A DNA stretch of 64,000 nt from Xanthobacter autotrophicus Py2. GTDB lineage: Bacteria; Pseudomonadota; Alphaproteobacteria; Rhizobiales; Xanthobacteraceae. Under the pieces are notes generated by a model, which did not search any database, was not told where the DNA came from, and saw only the letters and a program-made list of their open reading frames with translations. Shown here piece by piece: positions 45,321 to 56,716 of this stretch; the stretch's first letter is position 1; every line of letters starts with the position of its first letter. Both the position numbers and the translations under genes were made by a program. Location of the stretch: the NCBI GenBank assembly GCA_000017645.1, contig CP000781.1:1268001-1332000 (forward strand). The letters are read 5' to 3'.

Positions 45321-45410
45321 GACTCGTCCCGGCCATCCACGCCTCGACCGCCTGGCGAGTCCTGTGGAGGGATGGTGCCAGCGGAGCGGCGTGGATGCCC
45401 CGGACGAGCC
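45321..45410. repeat. 90-bp inverted-repeat element (REP/BIME-like)
   Basis: Arms 45321-45343 and 45388-45410 are inverted copies at 20 of 23 positions. Both carry the CTCGTCC...CATCCACGCC motif related to the palindrome at 40205. It looks like a non-coding dispersed repeat. Confidence 0.55.
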
Positions 45411-45773
45411 CGCGCAGGGCGCGTGCCATTGGCCCGTCCATTGACCGCGTCCATTGACCCTTGCGGCTACTCCGCGAAATCTCGCCTCCGAAAGCGCGCG
45501 CCCAAACCGCGCCCCCATACCTTCGCCCCCGGAAGCCTTCGCTCCGGCGCTGCCGCCATACCACCAGCTTCCGCAGCTCCCGCGCGCCTGTCCCGGTTCG
45601 CGCCGGCGCCCGTGCGGCGCAGCGGCACGGCTGAGGCCGATTGCATCGCACCCCGGATGCGTGGAACCTTCCAGTCCTGAGAATGTGAGACGGAATCACC
45701 GGCAAAGCGCGCGCTCTCATTCAGCGAGAAGGCGCCTCGCCCGGGCGGGATCCGCCTTGAGGGAGCACCATTC

Positions 45774-46550
45774 ATGGCCGCCGACTGGAATGCCCGCCAG
45801 TATCTGAAATTCGAGGACGAGCGCACCCGTCCGTCCCGCGATCTGCTGGCACAGGTGCCGTTGCCGGACGCCGGCTTCGTGGTGGATCTCGGCTGCGGCC
45901 CCGGCAATTCCACCCAGCTTTTGGCGGAGCGCTTTCCCGGCGCCGAAGTGCTGGGGCTCGACACCTCGCCGGACATGCTGGCGGCCGCCCGCGCGCGCCT
46001 GCCCAACGCCCGCTTTGAGGCGGGCGACGCCTCCACGTTCACGCTCGACAAGCCGGCGGACCTCATCTTCGCCAATGCGGTGCTGCAATGGGTGCCCGAC
46101 CACGCCACCCTGCTGCCGCGGCTCATGACCCTGCTGGCGCCGGGCGGCGTGCTGGCGGTGCAGATGCCGGACAATCTCGACGAGCCGTCCCATGTGGCGA
46201 TGCGGGAGAGCGCCATGTCCGGCCCCTGGGCCGACAAGCTGTCGGAGGCCTCCCGCGCCCGCGCCGTGCTGCCGGAGCCCGGCGGCTATTACGACATGCT
46301 GGCGCCCCACGCGGCGCGGGTGGACATCTGGCACACCATCTACAACCACCCGCTGGACGGGGTTTCAGCCATCGTGGAGTGGCTGAAGAGCACAGGCCTG
46401 CGCCCCTTCCTCGATCCGCTTGAGGGCGACGAGCGCGCCGAGTTTCTCGAGGACTATGCCGCCCGCCTTTCCGACTGCTATCGGCCGCGGGTGGACGGCA
46501 AGGTGCTGCTGGCCTTCCCGCGCCTGTTCCTGCTGGCGGTGAAGAAATAA
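45774..46550 (+). CDS. tam: Trans-aconitate 2-methyltransferase
   Basis: SAM-dependent methyl esterification of trans-aconitate, which removes an aconitase inhibitor. 258 residues. Starts [30 protein letters not shown], the Tam opening. SAM motif [20 protein letters not shown], acidic loop GLDTSPDML, and [11 protein letters not shown] with [15 protein letters not shown] are diagnostic. A hairpin shared with the convergent metQ operon follows at once. Confidence 0.92.
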   Translation: MAADWNARQYLKFEDERTRPSRDLLAQVPLPDAGFVVDLGCGPGNSTQLLAERFPGAEVLGLDTSPDMLAAARARLPNARFEAGDASTFTLDKPADLIFANAVLQWVPDHATLLPRLMTLLAPGGVLAVQMPDNLDEPSHVAMRESAMSGPWADKLSEASRARAVLPEPGGYYDMLAPHAARVDIWHTIYNHPLDGVSAIVEWLKSTGLRPFLDPLEGDERAEFLEDYAARLSDCYRPRVDGKVLLAFPRLFLLAVKK

Positions 46551-46579
46551 AAAAGGCCGATGGGGTGAACCCACCGGCC
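46549..46579 (-). terminator. Intrinsic terminator of the metNIQ operon
   Basis: Arms 46555-46564 and 46570-46579 pair at 9 of 10 positions around GTGAA. On the minus strand the stem is followed by a run of six T, so it ends metQ transcription. It directly abuts the tam stop codon. Confidence 0.8.
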
Positions 46580-46625
46580 TTCGGAAGACGTCCCGTGCAG
46601 GCCCTCTGCATAAGGGCCCGTCGGG

Positions 46626-47414
46626 TTACCAGCTCGGCAGCACGGCGCCCTTGAAGGTCTCCAGGATGAAGGCCTTGGTCTCGGGGGACTGGTAGGTTTC
46701 CACCAAAGTCTTCACCCAGGGCTTGTCCTTGTCCTCGGCCCGCACCGCGATGACATTCACGTAAGGCCCCTTGGGGTCCTCGCGCAGGATGGGGTCCTTC
46801 ACCGGGTCGAGGCCGGCTTCCTTGGCATAATTGGTATTGATGCCGGCCGCCGCGAGATCGGGCAGGGAACGCGGCAGCTGGGCGGCGTCGATCTCCACGA
46901 ACTTGAGCTTCTTGGGGTTGTCCACCACGTCCACCACCGACGCCCTCACCCCGACGCCGTCCTTCAGCTTGATGAAGCCCTTGTCGGCGAGCAGCAGCAG
47001 GACGCGCCCGCCGTTGGTGGGATCGTTCGGAATACCGATCGATGCGCCGGCGGGGATATCGGCGAAGGTCTTGTACTTCGTCGAATAGACCCCGATGGGG
47101 AAATTCACCGTCAGGCCCACGGGCACGATCTTGTAGCCGCGATCCTTGATCTGGTTGTCGAGGTAGGGCTGGTGCTGGAACGAGTTCGCCTCCAGGTCGC
47201 CGCCCGCCAGCGCGGCATTGGGCACCACATAGTCGGAAAACTCGATCACCTTGATATCAAGGCCTTTTTTTGCCGCCTCGGCCTTCACCTTCTCCAGGAT
47301 CTGGGCGTGGGGGCCGGGGGTGACGCCGACCTTGATGGTCTCGGCGGACGCCGCGGTGATGAGGCCGGCGGCGAGCGCGAGGGCGAGCACGCCGGCAGTC
47401 GCGAGGGCTTTCAT
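46626..47414 (-). CDS. metQ: Methionine ABC transporter substrate-binding protein
   Basis: 262 residues with a signal sequence (VLALALAAGLITAASAE). Motifs IKVGVTPGPHAQILEKVKAEA, NSFQHQPYLDNQIKDRGYK, IPNDPTNGGRVLLLL and EIDAAQLPRSLPDLAAAGINTNYAKEAGLDP are those of MetQ/NlpA. There is no lipobox Cys, so it is probably soluble in the periplasm. It is the last gene of metN-metI-metQ. It resembles the orphan copy at 29.3 kb but differs enough to suggest a different ligand. Confidence 0.9.
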   Translation of the reverse strand: MKALATAGVLALALAAGLITAASAETIKVGVTPGPHAQILEKVKAEAAKKGLDIKVIEFSDYVVPNAALAGGDLEANSFQHQPYLDNQIKDRGYKIVPVGLTVNFPIGVYSTKYKTFADIPAGASIGIPNDPTNGGRVLLLLADKGFIKLKDGVGVRASVVDVVDNPKKLKFVEIDAAQLPRSLPDLAAAGINTNYAKEAGLDPVKDPILREDPKGPYVNVIAVRAEDKDKPWVKTLVETYQSPETKAFILETFKGAVLPSW

Positions 47415-47458
47415 GGAAGTCTCCGTGTAGAAGTCGAACGTGTCGATGTCGGTGAAGT

Positions 47459-48137
47459 TCAGGAGCGGCTGCGCTTGTCGAGGCGACGGGCGATGAGGTC
47501 GCCGACGGTCTGCACCCCCTGCACCAGCAGGATGAGCACGATGACCACCGCCGCCATCACCTCCGGCATGAAGCGCTGGTAGCCGAAGCGAATGCCGAGG
47601 TCGCCCAGCCCGCCGCCACCCACCGCGCCCACCATGGCCGAGTAGCCGAGCAGCGACACCGCCGCGAGCGTCAGCGCCAGCGTGATGGCCGGCAGCGCCT
47701 CCGGCAGCAGCACCTTGGCGACGATCTGGAGCGGGCTTGCGCCCATGGCCCGGGCGGCCTCCACAAGTCCTTGATCCACCTCGCGGATCGCCGCCTCGAT
47801 CAGGCGCGCGATGAACGGCGCGGCGGCAACCGTCAGCGGCACGATGGCCGCATTGGTGCCGATGGAGGTGCCCGCCACCAGCCGGGTGAAGGGGATGATG
47901 GCCACCACCAGGATGATGAAGGGGGTGGACCGCGCCGCATTTACGATGAGGCCGAGCACATGGTTGGCCAGGGGCGCGGCGAACAATTCGCCCTTGCGGC
48001 TGGTGGCGAGGAACACCCCCAGCGGCAGGCCGGCGAGGGTGCCGAGCACGCCGGAAACCGCAACCATATAAAGGGTTTGTTGGGTGGCATCGAGGATCAG
48101 GTCGACGATGGCGGGCGGCAGCAGGCCGAAGCTGAGA

Positions 48138-48145
<8 letters not shown>
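47459..48145 (-). CDS. metI: Methionine ABC transporter permease
   Basis: 228 residues from ATG 48145, beginning [32 protein letters not shown]. Five membrane segments and the permease EAA loop [24 protein letters not shown] that contacts MetN. C-terminal [17 protein letters not shown] is typical of MetI. The start overlaps the metN end by eight bases. Confidence 0.93.
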
Positions 48146-49271
<1,126 letters not shown>

Positions 49272-49444
49272 GGGAGGCTCCGGGCTTGCCGCCTGTTCGC
49301 TAGACCGGACCCCGTGTCCTGCCGTGAAGGACGGCGGAAGGGTAGCGCGAACAAAGGCGAGCGTCACGTTTCAGGGACGACGTGGCGGCCGCGGGTCCAC
49401 AAAAGCTTCAATAAGCTGTGTGTTCCGGCGGGTTCCAGCTGGGT

Positions 49445-49462
49445 TCAGCGACACATCATCAT
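49445..49462 (-). CDS. Possible methionine-rich leader frame MMMCR
   Basis: ATG-ATG-ATG-TGT-CGC-TGA, about 170 bases upstream of metN in the same direction. A small AGCTT/AAGCT hairpin followed by TTTT lies downstream. The frame is tiny and has no convincing ribosome-binding site, so it may be chance. Confidence 0.2.
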   Translation of the reverse strand: MMMCR

Positions 49463-49550
49463 GGCGACGCCCGTCCGTAATGGGGCAATGTTCCTTCCCA
49501 ATATCGTTCTCTTTATCGAACGCGTCAAGTCAGTTATTAATCCGATGAAC

Positions 49551-50135
49551 TTAGTGCTGATCTGACCGTCCGCCAAGGCCCTGAAGCAGGCGCCGCTCCA
49601 GCCGCGCCAGGGTGCGGGTGAAGACGGCGGCATCGTCCAGCGCGCGGGCCAGCACCAGTGCGCCCTGGATGGCGAGCACCGCGTCCTCGGCCTCCTCGCC
49701 CGCCGCCGCTGCAGGCCGGCCGGCCCGGATGAGCGCATCGGCCAGCGCATCGCGCCAGCGGGCGAAATAGCTTTGCACCGCCTGCGAGAAGCGGTCGCGC
49801 ACCTCGCCCAAGGCGAACACGCCGACGAGGCACACCCGCCGGCCGGAGCGGAAATAGGCGTCGGTGCGGGCCAGCATGTCGCGGATGGCGGCGGCGCCGT
49901 CCGCTTCGGTGCGCAGGGGGGCGAACACGTTGGTCTCGAACCAGAGGTCGATCTCGGCGAGCACGGCGGCCGCCATCTCCTCCTTCCCGCCGGGGAAGAA
50001 GTGATAGAGGCTGCCTTTGCCCAGCCCGGTGCGGGCGGTGATGTGGGCAAGGCTCGCCCCCTCGAAGCCGTGCTCGCGGAACACCTCGCCCAGCAGGGGC
50101 AGGATGTCCGCGCGCTCGCTCACCGTCCGTGCCAT
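49551..50135 (-). CDS. TetR/AcrR-family transcriptional regulator
   Basis: 194 residues from ATG 50135. N-terminal helix-turn-helix VFREHGFEGASLAHITARTGLGKGSLYHFFPGGKEEM is typical of the YcdC/AcuR-like group. The ligand domain includes RRVCLVGVFALGEVRDRFS. It is downstream of and co-directional with a DUF1348 gene, 28 bases away, and probably represses that small operon. The upstream gap contains an inverted repeat TGTACC...GGTACA. Confidence 0.88.
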   Translation of the reverse strand: MARTVSERADILPLLGEVFREHGFEGASLAHITARTGLGKGSLYHFFPGGKEEMAAAVLAEIDLWFETNVFAPLRTEADGAAAIRDMLARTDAYFRSGRRVCLVGVFALGEVRDRFSQAVQSYFARWRDALADALIRAGRPAAAAGEEAEDAVLAIQGALVLARALDDAAVFTRTLARLERRLLQGLGGRSDQH

Positions 50136-50163
50136 GGCGGTCTTTTGTCCCTGTCCCTGAAGC

Positions 50164-50631
50164 TCACATGCCCAGTTCCGTGAGGCCGGGATGGTCGGCC
50201 GGGCGCGGGCCCAGCGGCCACAGGAAGCGGCGCTCGTTCTCGCGGATGGCCACATCGTTGATGGAGGCCTCGCGCCGGCGCATCAGCCCGTTCTCGTCGA
50301 ATTCCCACTGCTCGTTGCCATAGGAGCGGTACCACGCCCCGTCCGCATCGTGCCACTCGTACTGGAAGCGCACGGCGATGCGGTTGTCGTTGAGGCCCCA
50401 CAGCTCCTTGATGAGCCGATAGTCCAGCTCCTTCTGCCACTTGGCGGTCAGGAAGGCGACGATGGCGGGACGGCCCACCAGGAAGTCCGAGCGGTTCCGC
50501 CAGCGGCTGTCCGGCGTGTAGGCGAGGGACACGCGCTCCGGATCGCGACTGTTCCAGGCGTCTTCGGCCAGCCGCGCCTTTTGCGCGGCGGTCTCCACGG
50601 TGAAGGGCGGAAGCGGGGGGCGCTGGTTCAT
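50164..50631 (-). CDS. DUF1348 (NTF2-like, nuclear transport factor 2 family) protein
   Basis: 155 residues from ATG 50631. The family is recognised by [50 protein letters not shown] and the C-terminal [10 protein letters not shown] with RFLWPLG. Members are small alpha+beta cone proteins of unknown substrate, often under TetR control. Here it pairs with the TetR gene downstream. Confidence 0.88.
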   Translation of the reverse strand: MNQRPPLPPFTVETAAQKARLAEDAWNSRDPERVSLAYTPDSRWRNRSDFLVGRPAIVAFLTAKWQKELDYRLIKELWGLNDNRIAVRFQYEWHDADGAWYRSYGNEQWEFDENGLMRRREASINDVAIRENERRFLWPLGPRPADHPGLTELGM

Positions 50632-50641
50632 AGTCTTCTCC

Positions 50642-50676
50642 TGTACCGACCAGTCAATAATGTACTGAATGGTACA
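50642..50676. promoter_or_regulatory. Candidate operator upstream of the DUF1348-tetR unit
   Basis: TGTACC (50642) and GGTACA (50671) are inverted 6-base arms enclosing GACCAGTC and GTACTGAATGGTAC. It starts 11 bases upstream of the DUF1348 start, where a TetR repressor would bind. Confidence 0.45.
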
Positions 50677-50740
50677 CAATGGAGCATGAGTCAAGCGGGG
50701 CGGGATTGCTCCCGCCCCGCTTGACTTCACGTGTCCGGGT

Positions 50741-53700
50741 TCATTCCGCGGCGCGGGGCAGGCCGGGGCGCGCGTGGGGCGGCGTTCCCGCGTGGTGGTC
50801 GCCCGGTTCGTCCTTGGCGCCGATGAAACGGCCGAAGATGCGGCCGAGGAAGTGGCTCAGGTCGTCCATCACCGAGAACACCGCCGGCACGAACACCAGC
50901 GACAGCACGGTCGAGGTGATGAGGCCGCCGATGACCGCGATGGCCATGGGCGCGCGGAAGGCGCCGCCTTCGCCCAGCGCCATGGCCGAGGGCACCATGC
51001 CCGCCACCATGGCGATGGTGGTCATGACGATGGGCTGCGCCCGCTTGCGCCCCGCCTCGATCAGGGCGGTGGTGCGCTCCACGCCCTGGTGCATGGCCTC
51101 GATGGCGAAGTCCACCAGCAGGATGGCGTTCTTGGTCACGATGCCCATGAGCATCAGGAAGCCGATGATCACCGGCATGGACACCGAATTGCCGGTGATC
51201 AGCAGGGCGATGAAGGCGCCGCCCACGCTCAGCGGCAGCGACACCAGGATGGTGATGGGCTGGAGCAAATCGTGGAACAGCAGCACCAGCACCGCCAGCA
51301 CCAGCATGAGGCCGGCGGCCATGGCCATGGCGAAGCCGGTGTTCACCTCCTCCATGATCTCGGCGTCGCCCGCCTCCTTCAGGGTCACGCCGGCGGGCAG
51401 GCGCTGTGCCGTGGCCAGGGACTTCACGTGGGTGAGGGCGTCGCCCAGCGGGGTCTCGCCCACGAGGTCGGCCTCCACCGCGATGCGCCGGGCGCGGTCG
51501 TAGCGGTCGAGCGCGGTGGGGCCCTTGCCGAAGCGCACGTCCGCCACGGCCGAGAGCGGCACCGCGCCGCCGGCTGCCGTGGGCACCTTCAGGGCGTCGA
51601 AGGTGGCAAGGCTGGTGCGGGCCTTCTCGTCGAGCTGCACGCGGATGTCGATCTGCCGGTCCTTGGCCGAGAACTTGGCGAGGTTGGCGGAGATGTCGCC
51701 GATGGTGGCGATGCGCACGGTCTCGGCGATGGTGTCCACCGAGACCCCCAGCTCCGCCGCCTCGTCGAGCTTGGGCACGATGCGGATTTCCGGCCGGTCC
51801 AGCGCCGCCGAGGAGACCACGTTGGCCAGCTCCGGAACGTGGGTGCGGATGTCCTTTTCGAGCGCGATGGCGGCATCCTCCACCGCCGCCCCGTCATTGC
51901 CGGAGAGCACCACCTGGAAGCCGCGCTGGGTGTTCTGCCCGTTCTGGCTCCAGGAGAAGCGCGCGTCGGGAATGGCGGCGAGCGTGCGCGAGAATGCGGT
52001 CTCGAACGCCTTCTGGTCCATGTCGCGCTCGGCGCGCGGCTTCAGGTTGATGACGATCTGCGCCTTGCGCACCTCGCCGGCGGTGAGCGACAGGCCGCCC
52101 GAGCCGCCGGAGCCGGCGGTGGCATAGACGCTCCTCACCTCCGGCAGCTTCAGCAGGGTCCGGGTGATGTCGTCGGACACCTTCTGGGTCTCGGCCAGCG
52201 TGGTGCCCGGCGGCAGCTCCACCGAGAGCAGGGCACGGGAGATGTCGTTGGTGGGCAGGAAGCCGGACGGCAGCAGCGTCGAGAGGAAGATGGTGCCGAT
52301 GAAGATGGCGATGCCCATGCCGATGGTGGCGAAGCGGTGCCGCACCGACCACGACAACAGGCGCACATAGCCCCGCATCACCTTCCCGTCACCGGTCTCC
52401 CGGTGGCCGGTGTCGCGCAGGAAATAGGCCGCCACCAGCGGCGTGATAAGCCGCGCCACCGCCAGCGAGAACAGCACCGCGATGGCCACCGTCAGGCCGA
52501 ACTGCTTGAAATACTGCCCGGCGATGCCGCCCATGAAGGACACCGGCGCGAACACGGCGGCGATGGTGAGGGTGGTGGCCACCACCGCGAGCCCGATCTC
52601 GTCCGCCGCCTCGATGGCCGCGCGATAGGGCGATTTGCCCATGCGCATGTGGCGCACGATGTTCTCGATCTCCACGATGGCGTCGTCCACCAGGATGCCG
52701 GTGACCAGCGTGATGGCGAGCAGGCTCACCGCGTTCAGCGAGAAGCCGAGCATGTCCATGACCCAGAAGGTGGGCAGGATGGACAGGGGGATGGCGAGCG
52801 CCGTGATCAGCGTCGCCCGCACGTCGCGCAGGAACAGGAACACCACGATCACCGCGAGGATGGCGCCCTCGATCAGCGTGTGCATGGCCGACTGGTAGTC
52901 CGACTTGGTGAAGCGGACCGTGGTGTCGATCTCGGTGATGGTGATGCCCGGATTGGCGGCCTTGAGCTTTGCGAGGTCCTCATTCACCCGGTCGTAGACG
53001 GTGACATCGGAGAAGCCCTTGGCGCGGTAGACGCCGAAGGCCACCACGCTCTTGCCGTCGAGGCGCGCGAACACCCGCTGCTCGGCGGCGCCGTCGATCA
53101 CCTGGCCGAGGTCGCCGAGGCGCACGAAACGGCCGTTGGAGAGCACGATGCGGGTCTCAGCGAGGCCTTCCATGGTGGTGGCGCCGGCGAGCGTGCGGAT
53201 GGACTGCTCCTGCGTGCCCACCTCGCCGCGCCCGCCGGACACGTCGAGATTGGTGGCGCGCAATTGCCGGCTCACCTCGGCGGCGGTGATGCCCAGCGCC
53301 ATCAGCCGGTCGGGGTCGAGGGCGATGCGGATCTCCCGGTCGACGCCGCCCTGCCGCTTCACCTGCGCCACCCCGCGCACGCCCTGGAGCGCGCGGGCGA
53401 TGGTGTCGTCCACGAACCAGGAGAGTTCCTCGGTGGTCATGTCGGGGGAGGACACCGCATAGGTGACGATGGGCAGGCCCTCGATGTCCACCCGCTGCAC
53501 CTGCGGCTCGTCGATGGAGCGCGGCAGGTCCTGGCGGATCTTGGTGACCGCGTCGCGGGTGTCGTTCACCGCGCGGTCCACCAGCGTCTCCAGATGGAAT
53601 TCCACCGTGGTGATGCTGGCGCCCTCCGAGATGGAGGAGGTGATGTGCTTGACCCCGGCGACCCCGGCGATGGCGTTTTCCACCTTCTTGGTCACCTGGG

Positions 53701-53887
53701 TTTCAAGCTCGCTCGGCGCCGCGCCGGACTGGGTGACCGTGACCATGACGATGGGCACGTCGATGTTCGGCATCTGCGTCACCGGCAGGCCGCGGAAGTG
53801 CACGATGCCCAGCACCACCAGGATGAAGAAGAAGACGAGAGAGGGGACCGGCTTGCGGATCGCCCAGGCGGAGACGTTGACGGCCAT
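50741..53887 (-). CDS. RND multidrug efflux permease (HAE1/AcrB-like)
   Basis: 1048 residues, standard length, starting [23 protein letters not shown]4 has [18 protein letters not shown] with the paired Asp proton relay. Porter-domain beginnings are [29 protein letters not shown] and [23 protein letters not shown]. It is the inner-membrane pump of a tripartite system and overlaps the adaptor gene stop by one base (TGATG). No outer-membrane gene is next to it. The substrate is unknown; drugs or solvents are typical. Confidence 0.92.
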   Translation of the reverse strand: MAVNVSAWAIRKPVPSLVFFFILVVLGIVHFRGLPVTQMPNIDVPIVMVTVTQSGAAPSELETQVTKKVENAIAGVAGVKHITSSISEGASITTVEFHLETLVDRAVNDTRDAVTKIRQDLPRSIDEPQVQRVDIEGLPIVTYAVSSPDMTTEELSWFVDDTIARALQGVRGVAQVKRQGGVDREIRIALDPDRLMALGITAAEVSRQLRATNLDVSGGRGEVGTQEQSIRTLAGATTMEGLAETRIVLSNGRFVRLGDLGQVIDGAAEQRVFARLDGKSVVAFGVYRAKGFSDVTVYDRVNEDLAKLKAANPGITITEIDTTVRFTKSDYQSAMHTLIEGAILAVIVVFLFLRDVRATLITALAIPLSILPTFWVMDMLGFSLNAVSLLAITLVTGILVDDAIVEIENIVRHMRMGKSPYRAAIEAADEIGLAVVATTLTIAAVFAPVSFMGGIAGQYFKQFGLTVAIAVLFSLAVARLITPLVAAYFLRDTGHRETGDGKVMRGYVRLLSWSVRHRFATIGMGIAIFIGTIFLSTLLPSGFLPTNDISRALLSVELPPGTTLAETQKVSDDITRTLLKLPEVRSVYATAGSGGSGGLSLTAGEVRKAQIVINLKPRAERDMDQKAFETAFSRTLAAIPDARFSWSQNGQNTQRGFQVVLSGNDGAAVEDAAIALEKDIRTHVPELANVVSSAALDRPEIRIVPKLDEAAELGVSVDTIAETVRIATIGDISANLAKFSAKDRQIDIRVQLDEKARTSLATFDALKVPTAAGGAVPLSAVADVRFGKGPTALDRYDRARRIAVEADLVGETPLGDALTHVKSLATAQRLPAGVTLKEAGDAEIMEEVNTGFAMAMAAGLMLVLAVLVLLFHDLLQPITILVSLPLSVGGAFIALLITGNSVSMPVIIGFLMLMGIVTKNAILLVDFAIEAMHQGVERTTALIEAGRKRAQPIVMTTIAMVAGMVPSAMALGEGGAFRAPMAIAVIGGLITSTVLSLVFVPAVFSVMDDLSHFLGRIFGRFIGAKDEPGDHHAGTPPHARPGLPRAAE

Positions 53888-55116
53888 CAGCGTGCCTCGC
53901 CCAGGGAGAGCGGCTGGGTGACCGGGGTTACCCGGTCGCCGTCGCGCAGGAAGCTGCCGGCGCGCGCCACCACGGCGTCGTCGGCGCCAAGCCCGCTGGC
54001 GACAAGGATGCGCCCGCTCTTCTTGAGGCCGGCCACGATGCGCCGCACGCCGATGATGCCGTCGGTGACGGTCAGCACATAGGCCCCGTCGGCATCGAAC
54101 ATGACGGCGGACTGGGGCACGGTGAGCCCCTTCACCTCGCCGAGGTTGATGACGGCGCGGCCATAGGCGCCCGATTTCAGGCGCGGGTCGTCGGGCAGGG
54201 CGATCTTCACCGTGCCGAGCCGCGAGGCGCGGTCCACCTCGGCGGAGACGAGGCGCACCTTGCCGTCCAGCGGTGCATCGAAGCCGGCAGGCTGCACCTG
54301 CGCAATGAGGCCGTCCTTCATGCGCGGCATGGCGCTTTCGGGCACGTCCGCCTGAAGGTCCATGGCGCCGTCCTCGGCGATGCGGAACAGGGGCGCGGCG
54401 CGGGTGGAGAGGGCGATGGCGCCGAGCCGCGCTTCCCGCGACAGGATGAGGCCGGCGGCGGGGGCGCGCACATCGGTGCGCTTCATCTTCACCTCCAGCT
54501 CGTCGCGCTGTGCCTTCACGAAGACCGCTTCCGCCTCGGCGGCGATCAGGGTCTCGCGGGCGGCGGCGACCTGGGCGGTGGCCACCTTCATGGCGCGCTC
54601 GCGCTCGTCCAGCTGCTCCTGGGAGGAGGTGCCGGTCTTGCGCAGCTGCCGGGTGCGCTCCACTGCCGCGGTGGCCTCGGTCTCCTGGGCGATGACCTGG
54701 TCCAGGGCGGCACGCTGCTGGGCGATGGCTGCGCGGGCCTTGGCGGCGGAGGCGGTGTTCTGGGCCAGCTGGGTCTCCAGCACCTCGCGGGAGAGGCGGG
54801 CCAGCACCTGTCCCTTCTCCACCTTGTCGCCGGCTTCCACCAGGATCTCCATGAGGCGGTAGCCCTCGATCTCGGGGCCCACCTCGATCTCCTCGCGCGG
54901 CTTCAGGGTGCCGGTGACGAGGAGGGTGTCGGTCATGGTGTCGGGCCTGGGCTTCACCACCGTCACCGACAGCGCAGGCGGCGCCTTGGGCGCCGGGCTT
55001 TCGGCGGCCTTGGCCGGCTCCGCCGCCAGGACGCCGCCGCCGGGCGCCGCGGCGCAGGCGAGGAGAACGGCCGCCGCCAACGCGGCGCGGGTCGCAGGAC
55101 GGACGGTGGCGTACAT
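53887..55116 (-). CDS. RND efflux periplasmic adaptor (membrane fusion protein)
   Basis: 409 residues from ATG 55116 with a signal sequence rich in Ala (ALAAAVLLACAAAPGGGVLAAE). Lipoyl half-motif MEILVEAGDKVEKGQVLARLS, long coiled coil (about 115-190), second half-motif TDVRAPAAGLILSREARLGA, beta-barrel and a C-terminal membrane-proximal region. It is translationally coupled to the permease and lies 110 bases after the TetR gene. Confidence 0.9.
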   Translation of the reverse strand: MYATVRPATRAALAAAVLLACAAAPGGGVLAAEPAKAAESPAPKAPPALSVTVVKPRPDTMTDTLLVTGTLKPREEIEVGPEIEGYRLMEILVEAGDKVEKGQVLARLSREVLETQLAQNTASAAKARAAIAQQRAALDQVIAQETEATAAVERTRQLRKTGTSSQEQLDERERAMKVATAQVAAARETLIAAEAEAVFVKAQRDELEVKMKRTDVRAPAAGLILSREARLGAIALSTRAAPLFRIAEDGAMDLQADVPESAMPRMKDGLIAQVQPAGFDAPLDGKVRLVSAEVDRASRLGTVKIALPDDPRLKSGAYGRAVINLGEVKGLTVPQSAVMFDADGAYVLTVTDGIIGVRRIVAGLKKSGRILVASGLGADDAVVARAGSFLRDGDRVTPVTQPLSLGEAR

Positions 55117-55226
55117 GATGAGGGAAGCCTCTTTCCGGATCGGGGCGGGACCGTGGGGCGAGACCACGGCATTAACGTGACGGAAGGCGGCTGCGGCACC
55201 GCTTGCGAGGGGCTGTGGCATTGCGG

Positions 55227-55895
55227 TCACGCTTTAGCCTCCGCCGGCACCGGGGCATCGGGCGCGAGCATGCGCTTGACCAGCTGTGCGAACGCCGGCA
55301 GCCGCTCGGCAAGCCGCCACTGGGGATGCAGCTGATGGTGGAGCAGCACCCCATCGCCGATGATCTGGAGCAGCAGAACCACCGTGTCGAGATCCAGCGC
55401 CGGGTCGACCTCGCCCTGGGCCACCGCATTGGCGAGGGCCGCCTTCAGCTGGACGCGGCTCTCCTCCTCGTGGGGCTCCACGGCGGCGCGCAGGTCCGCG
55501 TTGCGGATGGCCTCTGCCATGACCTCGGGGCCGAGACGGGCCGTGGCGAGGCAGCCTTCCTCCATCATCGCGGCGGTGCAGTCGGTCAGGGCGTCGAGCA
55601 CGGACGGCGCCTTGGAGACGGCGTCAAAGAAGGCGAGCCGCTCCGACCGTTCCCCCTCCGCAATGGCGGCGATGAGGGATTCCTTGGAGGGGAAATAGCG
55701 ATAGAGCGCGCCCGGGCTCATGCCCGCCTCGGCGCAGATCTTCTGCATGGAGGCGCCGTGGAACCCGTCGCGGGAGAAGCAGGCCACGGCGGCACCGAGG
55801 ATGCGCTGGCGCTGCTCCGAGCGGTGGTCGGCCCGGCTCGCGGGCTTGGCGTTTGGCAGCGATGCGGCCGGGGCGGGCGCCGTGGAAGAGGTCAT
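55227..55895 (-). CDS. TetR-family repressor of the adjacent RND operon
   Basis: 222 residues from ATG 55895. Helix-turn-helix FSRDGFHGASMQKICAEAGMSPGALYRYFPSKESL, with a C-terminal TetR_C domain (EEGCLATARLGPEVMAEAIRNADLRAAVEPHEEE). First gene of tetR-MFP-RND. Two near-identical operator-like repeats lie upstream (55937 and 55982), so repression and autoregulation of the efflux operon are likely. The frame could open at TTG 55916, but the ATG is preferred. Confidence 0.88.
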   Translation of the reverse strand: MTSSTAPAPAASLPNAKPASRADHRSEQRQRILGAAVACFSRDGFHGASMQKICAEAGMSPGALYRYFPSKESLIAAIAEGERSERLAFFDAVSKAPSVLDALTDCTAAMMEEGCLATARLGPEVMAEAIRNADLRAAVEPHEEESRVQLKAALANAVAQGEVDPALDLDTVVLLLQIIGDGVLLHHQLHPQWRLAERLPAFAQLVKRMLAPDAPVPAEAKA

Positions 55896-55936
55896 GGGCA
55901 GGGGTCCATCCGGCAAACGCGCGCCGGAAGCAATGA

Positions 55937-55956
55937 GAGCGAATGTTCGTTCGCAT
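55937..55956. promoter_or_regulatory. TetR operator copy 1
   Basis: GAGCGAATGTTCGTTCGCAT contains inverted arms GCGAA/TTCGC. It matches the second copy at 16 of 20 bases and lies 42 bases before the TetR start. Confidence 0.65.
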
Positions 55957-55981
55957 TATCACGCTGCACTGCGGCGAGCAA

Positions 55982-56001
55982 GAGTGAACGTTCGTTCGCG
56001 T
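55982..56001. promoter_or_regulatory. TetR operator copy 2
   Basis: GAGTGAACGTTCGTTCGCGT, a direct repeat of copy 1 shifted by 45 bases, about four helical turns, which would place two repressor dimers on the same face. Confidence 0.65.
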
Positions 56002-56176
56002 CCCGGCTGTCGTGAGATCGTGATGGAGCGAGCGGGGCCGAGGGGGACCGTCACCGTGCCTGCGGCGACCGCCGCTGGGAGGCCTGCGCCGGGCTTTTTT
56101 CGCTGCCGCCGGGTTGCAAGCCGCAGAGGCGTCGGTTGAATCGGAAGGCGAATCCTCCACCTCATCCGGAGCGTCC

Positions 56177-56629
56177 ATGCCGCGATCGCCCTTCGCCTTT
56201 CTGGCCGTCGCCGTGCTGGCGGTGGTTCTCGCCAGCCCGGCGGTGGTGCCGGCCCGTGCCGAGCAGGCAGCCCCTGTGATCCTCGCGCCCGGCCTCACCG
56301 CCGATCTGGTGGAGACCAAGCTGCTGTTCGGCCTCGCCAGCGCCGATGGCAGCGGCGTCAGCGAGCAGGAATGGGCGCGCTTCCTCGCCGAGGAGGTGAC
56401 GCCGCGCTTTCCCGATGGCCTCACCGTCATCGCCGCCTATGGCCAGGTGAAGGGCGAGGCCCACGGCACCGCGCAGGTGGTGCAGGAGAACATGCGGCTC
56501 GTCCTCATCTACCATCCCGACACGCCTGAGGCGGCCGCGCGCCTCGCCGAGATCCGGCGCCTGTATTCGGAGCGCTTCCATCAATGGGGCGTGCTGCAGG
56601 TGACCAACCGGGTGAAGGTCACCCTGTGA
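56177..56629 (+). CDS. DUF3574 secreted protein
   Basis: 150 residues from ATG 56177, with GGAG before it. A signal sequence (FAFLAVAVLAVVLASPAVVPARA) leads to a domain with ETKLLFGLASADGSGVSEQEWARFLAEEVTPRFPDGLTVIAAYGQ, the DUF3574 hallmark, ending VLQVTNRVKVTL. Periplasmic, ferredoxin-like alpha+beta fold predicted, function unknown. It is monocistronic and divergent from the TetR-RND unit. Confidence 0.85.
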   Translation: MPRSPFAFLAVAVLAVVLASPAVVPARAEQAAPVILAPGLTADLVETKLLFGLASADGSGVSEQEWARFLAEEVTPRFPDGLTVIAAYGQVKGEAHGTAQVVQENMRLVLIYHPDTPEAAARLAEIRRLYSERFHQWGVLQVTNRVKVTL

Positions 56630-56716
56630 GCGCGCCGGGCCGACTTCGTTCCGCAGGGCCTTGAGCCGCTGCGGCCGGCACCTTACTTCTCGCTTGGTTC
56701 AAACCCGGACGGTGCC

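Larger units (their letters stand above)
45086..45773. other. 688-base gap: glnII terminator and a repeat element, no supported gene
   Basis: The open frames on both strands are proline/arginine-rich shadows. The recognisable contents are the terminator hairpin at 45094-45120 and the inverted-repeat element at 45321-45410. The remainder is featureless. Confidence 0.5.

Noticed and set aside
45205..45720. 171-codon frame after glnII and its overlapping frames
   Set aside because: Arg/Pro/Ser-rich, no motif, overlaps a non-coding inverted-repeat element; no good ribosome-binding site seen.
49272..49550. SAM-II riboswitch upstream of metN
   Set aside because: I looked for the pseudoknot core pattern and could not match it; a covariance-model search would be decisive.
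50774..54082. 1102-codon plus-strand frame
   Set aside because: Antisense shadow of the second RND permease; composition dominated by His, Gly, Asp and Arg.
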